The position numbers and the translations under genes are program-made. Of a stretch of DNA of 64,000 nucleotides, positions 56,583 to 64,000 are shown piece by piece (positions within the stretch are counted from its first letter, which is position 1; the number at the start of each line of letters is the position of its first letter). Source of the stretch: Limanda limanda (lineage: Eukaryota > Chordata > Actinopteri > Pleuronectiformes > Pleuronectidae); the NCBI RefSeq assembly GCF_963576545.1, contig NC_083648.1, forward strand, positions 12,812,739-12,876,738. The letters are read 5' to 3'. Below the pieces are notes generated by a model. The model was not told the origin of the DNA. It did not search any database and worked only from the letters and a program-made list of their open reading frames with translations.

Positions 56583-59500
56583 CTGCAGGGAATATGGTAG
56601 GAAGTGGATAGATCTGTTGAGAGAGAGGTGTTACACACGTCAGTACCCATCATGCACCGCAATTCATTCATAATTTAGATATTTAGAAAACTTTTAAAAA
56701 CACATATACTTTGGTTTTTAAATGACAATGTTCTTCTAATCACGAATACATTCATCCATTTCATTTTGAAACCACAACTCTCTAGCATCTAGGGCCAAGA
56801 TGCTAGAAAGTTCACTATTATGCAATTCGGTTTGTCACAAACCTGACCTGTTGGGGGGTTTTCATCCTGCTTATGTCTGAATTGGGTCAGTGTGTGGTGA
56901 GTCAGCCCCCCTTGGGAGCAAGCACGGTACAATAGAGCCGTGAGTTGGGCAATGACCTGCCTTCTCCGCAAAGTACAACACTTAAGATCAGCTTTGTGAT
57001 TCTGAAGAATCAAATCTAGATCCCCTTCATAGCAGGCCTTTGATTACACATAGGGGACGATTCAACTGTGACATATTACATATATTACACCTACTGACCT
57101 GTTCTGCACAAACTGCTGACCAAGGTCTCTTAGTCTTTTGCATAGAGAGGCTTTTTGGGAAGTGCTGCACTCAAAGTGTAGTCCTTAATTCTAGAGCTGA
57201 CTGCCTGCATGCCCGAGAAACTAGGCCAAGAGTTCATTCTAGTTACAACCACCACTGTGCTAATATCCATGATGAATTATCCCAGGGAAATCAATGAAAT
57301 GTGCATCCACCAGATCTTTGCACAATCCTGCTGACAAACCAACCAACCACAAATTGACCAGGTGAAAACATGTTCTCCTTGGGGGAGGTAATTAATACTA
57401 TATTCTCGATATTCAAAATTAAGTTAGAATTTAATAACATAACTTAATTCTTGATATTTTGACTTAATTCTCAAAAGGCAAGATGGAAAAAAAAACCTCC
57501 TTTTTTAAACCTGTTCCAAATACTCTTCTATAGCTTTTGTATAAACACAGGCAATAACACATTTAAATGTCATGTATGATGCGTTTCCTTCCAGTGCACA
57601 GCGGCTGGTGGCAGGTGAAAGAGGCAGTTACATCAATGAAAGGGAGGAGAACCGAGGAGCAGGTGGTCTAACAAGGTATAGACGAGAGAAACACAATCAC
57701 AGGTTGCGTACATAGTGCTCTACTCAAGCACTGTCACTCGTGTTAATGCAATCAAACAGTCATTCTGGGCCCTTGGGAACATGCAGCTGTAGAAAAAGGA
57801 TCAGTCCATTCAGACGGGACCTATAACCACTAAAGCTAAGGTTGTTATTAAAGGTCGGAAAATTTTAACTTGATTGTATATGATCAGGTTTCTTGCTGGC
57901 ACAGGTGATGACGACAATAAATGTCCACAATGCATGTGAAATGACTCATTCTGTCAAGTGAGGGGTTGAATCCGATTGTTTCTAAGTGAAGGTTGTGGTA
58001 AACGAATAGTAAAAAAAAAAGGCTTGCCATACACTTTCTCTAAAAAAGAATCGATAGAACTGATACCTCTACTATACTCAGATAATTAAAATTTGCAATG
58101 TTGCATATACCATTTGTAAAGTGCACTCTCAGCGGAGTGAAGATAAAAAAATGCTCATTTAATCTATGATAAGATGTTTCCAGGTGTAAATCAAAATTAC
58201 ATTTTTTTGTTCAAATTCTCACTTGAAGCTATGGACAAGAACATCATCATTATGAATGGACGCTTCCTTTGTGTAAGTGCTGTGCTCTTCTTTCACGGCC
58301 AGGACAGTTACGCAAACTGGACTGGAGCAGCATGACAGTCTCCTCACATCTGTGTGTCAGCTGCTGCTGCTGCACTGGGCTGTTTATGTAAGGCCTATTT
58401 TTCATGTGACACACACACTGACACCAGATCTCAACACAACATGCACCGTGATCAGTGAACTGGAGCACCATCAGCCTCACTGCGTGACTCCTTCACTGCC
58501 CTTACATAAATGTGTGTCAGCAGCTGGGCTGGAAGGAGGTTGGTCTACTGACCGGCTCTGACCCTCCCACTGACCCAGTTATGCAACTTTCACGTTTCTG
58601 TGATATCATTTCTCAGTCTTTAAGAATTCATTAAAAAAAATGTGTTCATAAATCATTTTTTAAAACATTATTTGAGAGAATAATATCTTCCCTGCAGACA
58701 ATATGGCTAAACGCCGGCTGACACCTGGATAAAAGAGCTGCATGAATCACAATCCTCTCTTGTTATCAGGATGGGTTCCTTCTGGATTCATTGTGTTTTT
58801 TTAAGGGCTGGGCAAGTTAACTCGTTTTAATCGAGTTAACTCATCACTTATTTAACTCAGACAATTATTTTATCTCGCATTAACTCAGGTTTGATTATTT
58901 ATTGTTTTATTGTGAAAGTCAGTTAGACGCAGGAAGGAGTATACATTTTTCATAACGAAGAAGATAACATTAATGCCCTGGCAGTGGCATTGAGCTTTAA
59001 TTTTGTATTTGCTTTGTTAACATTGTTAAGTTGAGATTTACACTGAATATTTTATTTAACTGCTACTGTATTAAATGCTGATGTTAAAAGTGTTTGCACA
59101 ACAAATATTATGGCACTTTCGTTCATATGGCAGAACTTTGAAAATAAAATTGCGCTATACACTACCTTTTAATTCATTATTGGATTTTGCGTATACAAAT
59201 GCGATTAATCGTGATTAATCAGGGAAATCATGCGATTAATCGCGATTAAAACTTTTAATCTTTGCCCAGCCCTAGTTTTTTTCATTCACTCTATATTTCT
59301 ATTTCACTGGTGGTTTACTGTTAGTCTGCATCACCTGAGCCGAGTGTGAAAGCAAAAGAGAATGCAGCATTTCGTGGATGCTTTTGATTCTTTGGCAGAA
59401 AACAGGAGAGCTTGGTTTAATGCGGATGATGTCATTAATCAAAGTGCAGCAGAATCGTCGTCAATTTTACGTGAAGACATGACTGGATGTTTGTTTACAG

Positions 59501-59816
59501 CTCGTCTCTGCTTGACCTACATCTATCCTCAGTGACATCTTAACACGCTGCATTGGGACCGATGCACACTCTACTGCACCTTCCAACACCACCTTGGCTT
59601 TGTCCAATATTCCTTGTGGCTCAGTTAAAACCCTGAATAAAGTTTGATTTCAGGTAAGTGGAAAAAAGGTGGGCGTGGGGGATTAGTCCCAGGCCGCATG
59701 CAGAAACACTCAAACAGTGAACAGAAGTAAGCAAATACATTGCAACTCCCTTGAAGCCATAGACACGAACATCAATATCATCATCTGCAGTGGAGACGTT
59801 TTTTAAAAACACCAAC
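56583..59816 (-). other. per2 intron 1
   Basis: A 3.2-kb intron (donor CAG|GTTGGT after 59817, acceptor before 56582). It contains the hAT element at 58803-59274 and no coding exon that I can support. Confidence 0.5.
58803..59274. mobile_element. hAT non-autonomous element in per2 intron 1
   Basis: A 472-bp element with ends AAGGGCTGGGCAA and TTGCCCAGCCCTA (inverted, one mismatch) and perfect 8-bp flanking duplications GTTTTTTT (58795-58802 and 59275-59282). Subterminal text is rich in GATTAATCG and GAGTTAACTC repeats, as in known fish hAT-derived elements. There is no transposase ORF. Confidence 0.85.
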
Positions 59817-60000
59817 CTGTTAGGAGCTCTGCGGCTTCCGGTGGGTCGGTGAGATGGGTCCGTGCTGGGATTGAGGCTGTCAGTTGTTGGTTCCAGCGTG
59901 CAGGATGCCTCTGGTTCTGATCCGTCCGACACTTCGCTCTCCAGCTGATGTTCTCGCTCACGTCGGGACTCTGCTCTGTATCTACCGCTGAGCTGGTGAC
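59817..60000 (-). other. per2: per2 non-coding exon 1 (probable)
   Basis: GC-rich sequence ends at a donor CAG|GTTGGT after 59817 and lies just downstream of the promoter motifs at 60051-60209. There is no ATG in the long open frame here, which would need a GTG start, so I treat it as 5' UTR. The start site is inferred. Confidence 0.5.
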
Positions 60001-60023
60001 CTCATTCCGTGCTCTGCTCGGAG

Positions 60024-60209
60024 CCCCCCCCCCCCTGCATCCGTGCGCCTATTGGTCCAGAAGGCTGCTCGTCAACGTATGACGGGGCTCTGGACCAATC
60101 GGCGCCTCCTACCTCTGTGGGCACGGTCGCGGAAGTCGCCGGTCCGCGCTGCGATTGGTCAGCGAAGCAGGCCACGCCCTTTACATAAGGATGTCACCGC
60201 GTTCACGTT
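60024..60209 (-). promoter_or_regulatory. per2: per2 promoter: CCAAT boxes, D-box and E'-box
   Basis: Three CCAAT boxes (60051-60055 and 60154-60158 reading on the minus strand, 60095-60099 on plus), a GC/KLF site CCACGCCC (60172-60179), a D-box TTATGTAA (minus strand, 60188-60181) and an E'-box CACGTT (60204-60209), 15 bp apart. A run of 12 G on the sense strand lies at 60035-60024. An adjacent D-box and E-box form the light-responsive module described for zebrafish per2; CACGTT is the non-canonical E-box used at mammalian Per2. Function here is inferred. Confidence 0.75.
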
Positions 60210-60230
60210 TAAACGCACCGCGCCGCCACC

Positions 60231-60358
60231 GGTGAGAGGGAGGAGAGAGAGAGAACCACCGGGACGCAGCTGCTGGTGAGAGGGAGGAGAGAGAGAACCA
60301 CCGGGACGCAGCTGCTGGTGAGAGGGAGGAGAGAGAGAACCACCGGGACGCAGCTGCT
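60231..60358. repeat. 42-bp tandem repeat, three copies, upstream of per2
   Basis: Units at 60231-60274 (44 bp, with an extra GA), 60275-60316 and 60317-60358. They begin GGTGAGAGGGAGGAGAGAGA and end with GACGCAGCTGCT, so each contains a CAGCTG E-box. The copies are otherwise identical. Located 20 bp beyond the per2 E'-box. Confidence 0.95.
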
Positions 60359-60528
60359 GGGGAATGGAGAGATGCTGTTATCCAAACTGTTATACAAGTG
60401 TGGGCGTGGCCGCGTGGCCGCTGCTGCTCCACTGATCGGTCATTCACGCAGCAGAGAAGTTCCTTGACTCTCGTAAAGAAATGTGATAAAACACAAAATG
60501 TGTTTAATCCTGACTGTTATTTAATATA

Positions 60529-62090
60529 CACTGCTCAAAAAAATTAAAGGAACACTTTGAAAACACATCAGACCTCATTGTGAAAAAAAATTATGTTGGA
60601 TATTTATACTGATATGGACAGTTTAATCTCTTAGGAACAAAAGGATGCCACATCTTTGATGGAAATAAAAGTTTTCAGCCTACAGAGGGCTCAATTTTAT
60701 AGACACCCCGAAAATCATAGTGAAAAAGTGATGTGGCAGGCTTGTCCATTTTGCCAAAATTCAATTTCTGCAACTCAAAATGCTTCTCAATCTCTTGTGT
60801 GGCCCCCACGTGCTTGTATGCATGCTTGACAACGTCGCGGCATGCTCCTAATGAGACAACGGATGGTGTCTTGTGGGATGTCCTCCCAGATCTGTCTGAG
60901 GGCATCAGTGAGCTCCTGTAAAGTCTGAGGAGCAACCTGGCGGCGTCTGATGGACCGAAACATAATGTCCCAGAGGTGTTCTATCGGGTTTAGGTCAGGT
61001 GATCGTGAGGGCCATTCAATTGCATCAATTTCTTCATCCTCCAGGTACTGCCTGCATACCCTTGCCACATGAGGCTGGGCATTATCGTGCATCAGGAGGA
61101 ACCCAGGACCTACTGCACCAGCGTAGGGTCTGACCATGGGTTCAAGGATTTCATCCCGATACCTAATGGCAGTAAGACTGCCGTTCTCTAGCCTGTAGAG
61201 GTCTGTGAGTCCCTCCATGGATATGCCTCCCCAGACCATCACTGACCCACCCCCAAACCGGTCATGCTGAACGATGTTGCAGGCAGCATAGCGTTCTCCT
61301 TGGCTTCTCCAGACCCTTTCACGTCTATCACAGGTGCTCAAGGTGAACCTGCTCTCATCTGTGAAAAGCACAGGGCGCCAGTGGCGGACATGCCAATTCT
61401 GGTGTTCTATAGCAAATGCCAATCAAGCTCCACGGTGCTGGGCAGTGAGCACAGGGCACACTACAGGACGTCGCGCCCTGAGGCCACCCTCATGAAGTCT
61501 GTTTCTGACTGTTTGGGCAGAGACATTCACACCGGTGGCCTGCTGGAGGTCATTCTGTAGGGCTCGGGCAGTGCTCAACCTGTTCCTCCTTCCACAAAGC
61601 AGCAGATATCGGTCCTGCTGATGGGTTGAGGACCTTCTACAGCCCTTTCCAGCTCTCCTAGAGTAACTGCCTGTCTCCTGGAATCTCCTCCATGTTCTGG
61701 AGATTATGCTGGGAGACACATCAAATCTCCTTGCAATGGCACGCATGGATGTGCCATCCTGGAGGAGTTGGACAATCTGTGCAACTTCTGTAGGGTTAAG
61801 AAATCGCCTCATGCTCCCAGTAGAGATACTAACTCTAGCTAAAGCCAACACTAATGGAAAACCAGTCGAAGTGATCAAGAGGGAGAAACTTGAAATGGCC
61901 TCCACATGCAAAACCACTCCTATTTTGGGGGTCGTCTCATTGTTGCCCCTCTAGTGCACTTGTTGTTTATTCCATCAACACCAATGCAGCTGAAACTGAT
62001 TAACAACCCCCTCTGCAACTTAACTGACCAGATAATTATCAAAAAAGTGCAAATGAATTCATGCCATACCCTGATAAAAATTCAAAAAAA
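60529..62090 (-). mobile_element. Tc1/mariner transposon with one end lost
   Basis: The + strand left end, CACTGCTCAAAAAAATTAAA (60529-60548), is a Tc1-type inverted repeat directly after a TA target site (60527-60528). The element encodes a transposase on the minus strand. The opposite end should carry the same repeat inverted, but the sequence degenerates after about 62090 into A-rich text and the GC hairpin at 62101. It therefore cannot be mobilised from both ends. Confidence 0.9.
60787..61812 (-). pseudogene. Tc1-type transposase with a single in-frame stop
   Basis: From ATG 61812 to the stop at 60789-60787 there are 342 codons, the usual Tc1 transposase length. The N-terminal part has paired helix-turn-helix DNA-binding text ([11 protein letters not shown]...[20 protein letters not shown]). 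The DDE catalytic residues are all present: Asp in FTDESRF, Asp in MHDNAQPH and Glu in LNPIEHLWD. One TGA at 61425-61423 interrupts the frame just before LAFAIEHQNW; related transposases probably have CGA (Arg) here, so this looks like C-to-T decay at a CpG. No frameshift is seen. Confidence 0.93.
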
Positions 62091-62100
62091 ATTCAAAAAA

Positions 62101-62151
62101 CTGCGCGCACATCCTGCGCAGAAGCCCATTGCGCAGGAATTGCGCGCGCAG
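62101..62151. repeat. GC-rich hairpin at the broken transposon end
   Basis: Two nested perfect stems: CTGCGCGC (62101-62108) with GCGCGCAG (62144-62151), and TCCTGCGCA (62112-62120) with TGCGCAGGA (62130-62138), around a 9-nt loop. Poly-T follows. It replaces the missing Tc1 end. No function is assigned. Confidence 0.85.
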
Positions 62152-62334
62152 GGTTTTTAATTTTTTTTCTTTTTATTCATTTCATTTAATTAATTTTTCT
62201 TTTTTCTTTTTTTCTTTTTTTTTTATATTTAATTAATTTAAATTAACATAGTGATATATATTTTGCAATTAATAGGTGATTGAAATCCTGCCAATTTTAA
62301 GAGTTCAGTGTATTGCCAGCATGAAGATAAGACA

Positions 62335-62410
62335 GATTGGGGATCGAACCCGCAACCTTCGTGTTGAACACACACGCACGCGCACGCGCACGCGCACGCG
62401 CACGCGCACA
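62335..62410 (-). repeat. tRNA-like B-box fragment followed by an ACGCGC repeat
   Basis: On the minus strand GGTTGCGGGTTCGATCCCC (about 62358-62340) matches the Pol III B-box GGTTCGATCC of tRNA-derived SINEs. No A-box or full cloverleaf is visible. Beside it (62371-62408) is an alternating purine-pyrimidine (CACGCG)n repeat that could form Z-DNA. Confidence 0.4.
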
Positions 62411-64000
62411 AGTACATACATATACTCCTTGGGTTGTGGATTATTTTCTTTAGAGTTGGTGACAACTCCCCCTAGTGGCTGGGTCTGGTTTGGACTCCTG
62501 CCTGCTGCAGGTCAAATCACTTGTCAGTCATGAATTTACAAATTTTGCTGCAAAGTGTATTAACTGATGCCAACAATGCAAACACTCTTTACTTTAATTA
62601 CACTGACTAATAATATGTGATAGAATTTATGAATTTGATCATCGTTATGTGTCGTTGCGTTTTGACATTTCTTTCTGACTTTCTGTTTGAATCATGATGA
62701 GGGGCTGAAGCATTTCCCAACTCACAATGGACAAGTGGCAGGGAGCACCCTGGACAGTTCGAGATTATCATAGGTCTAAACACGTGTGTCGACTACCACC
62801 TTACACCCACCCATGGGATATTTGGAATCTCCATGTCAGGACTGTGTGAGAAGACAGACCACCTGGAGGAAACCGACAGATGCAGGGAGACGCTTGCAAA
62901 CCAGCTTCCTCGCAGAAATTAATTCGAATAGCTAGATTATCACTGATCCATTAAGCCCCACAGTAAAATAACTGTTTAGCACTTTTATACAAAAGTGTTA
63001 CCCAGACACAAAAAGATGAAATGGTTCACTATAAACAAGGTATAAACCTAAAGTAAAAGTGTATCTTGCCTTTAGAATAATTATTTCCATCCTAACACAC
63101 TAGTGAATAATTAACCTGCCCCACTAACTGACATCCATTCACACAGAGAGGTGCTGGGTCACTGTCTTACCATCTGCTCTGGGCAGAGACGTTACAAATA
63201 GAAGAATAAGTAGTTAGAAGTTTCTACTTGTTTGCATTGATCTCTAAATGGGATTTTCCATGCTGTTATAGTTGAGAATAATCATGATTGCATGGTCAGT
63301 GCTGTCAAAATGCATAAAACTTAAAAAATGTACATACAATTTTTTTTTTAATTACATGTTGCTTATGTACAATATAATAACATAGAGAGCAGGTAATTGT
63401 CTAATGCTGTGAGTCACTGTCGCTAAAACAAAACTGTGTTTACATAAAACAACCAGTGCAAAATTGTTGATGTCTTGATTCCGTCATCATCTAATTCTGT
63501 GTGCGGGTCCACAGATGGAGCCGAGTCTGCAGCGTGATTTATACCCGGAAAGAAAAACAAGTTTTCACATGCGGAGCAGATCACCAGATGGCAGAGAGCA
63601 CTCGCCTGTTCTGACTGGTGCTGGTTGCCTAATGCTCTGTGGCGGGCTGAGCCACTGCGATAGAAAAAAGGTGAGAGGGCGCCTGAGAGTGCCAAGCATG
63701 TGTGACCTCAGAGACAACCCCAGCTGCCTCCTCCCCCACTTACACGTTCATGTGGGATAAATGCTGCATGACAAAATCATGGAACATTAGTCAAAATCAC
63801 AGTCTACACTGCTCCCAAAAATAAAATAATACTTCCTGCTGAAACCCAGGAATTTCCCAGTTATGGTTAAACAAAGTCCACCCACCCATCCATCTAAAGC
63901 ATGTTCACATTTTAATAGATGTTCTAGAAACAAAAACTTCTGACGTGAGAAAATGACTTGCTTCTGTGAGTGCATCATTTGACACATGAACACTGTACAG
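62411..64000. other. Right flank, no gene supported
   Basis: AT-rich sequence without a convincing exon. The 81-codon frame at 63515-63760 has no recognisable domain. The next gene beyond per2 is not reached. Confidence 0.45.

Noticed and set aside
59817..59932. Apparent N-terminal coding exon for per2 beginning Met-Ser-Asp-Gly
   Set aside because: The first codon is GTG, not ATG, and joining to the exon at 56582 runs into stops, so it is treated as 5' UTR.
60231..60358. CRISPR-like repeat array
   Set aside because: Three head-to-tail 42-bp copies without spacers in a fish promoter region: a plain tandem repeat.
62335..62365. A complete tRNA gene on the minus strand
   Set aside because: Only the B-box/T-arm-like text is present; no acceptor or anticodon stem can be drawn.
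63515..63760. 81-codon frame near the right edge
   Set aside because: No recognisable domain, no clear splice sites and no homology that I can name.

Overview
The window is nuclear DNA of a ray-finned fish, probably a percomorph teleost. It holds split vertebrate genes with GT-AG introns, Pol III tRNA genes, long CA and CTAT microsatellites, a Tc1-type transposon and several hAT-type non-autonomous elements. I see no CRISPR array, operon or other prokaryotic feature.

Six protein-coding genes were modelled exon by exon with reading phases that join: gigyf2 (+, 4155-15377), snorc (+, 17424-22238), gpr55 (+, 26002-27549), itm2c (-, 30815-34616), hes6 (+, 38516-39891) and per2 (-, 44602-56492, with a probable non-coding first exon near 59817 and a promoter near 60000-60210). 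As far as I recall, the human orthologues all lie on chromosome 2q37, so this is a compact block of conserved synteny. hes6 and per2 are convergent.

Layout: 1-700 carries a tRNA-Trp gene (with an unusual 12-bp internal duplication) and a tRNA-Pro gene on the opposite strand. 1130-1890 holds diverged copies of a dispersed repeat. 2129-16150 is gigyf2, a translational repressor with a 4EHP-binding motif, a GYF domain and a poly-Q region. 17.4-23.1 kb is snorc, a small chondrocyte membrane proteoglycan. 26.0-27.5 kb is gpr55, a lysophospholipid-type GPCR. 29.7-34.7 kb is itm2c, a BRICHOS protein. 38.3-40.3 kb is hes6, a bHLH-Orange-WRPW factor. 44.6-60.2 kb is per2, the circadian PAS protein. 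60.5-62.1 kb is a Tc1 element, and the rest to 64 kb has no gene that I can support.

These genes do not form a pathway; they are syntenic neighbours. The observations most worth checking are: an altered, possibly alternatively spliced CRY-binding segment of per2; a D-box plus E'-box pair in the per2 promoter matching the known fish light-responsive module; two copies of a hAT MITE either side of hes6, one about 130 bp from its TATA box; two GC-AG introns in gigyf2; the duplicated tRNA-Trp; and a Tc1 transposase broken by a single in-frame stop. I did not find an entirely novel biological system.
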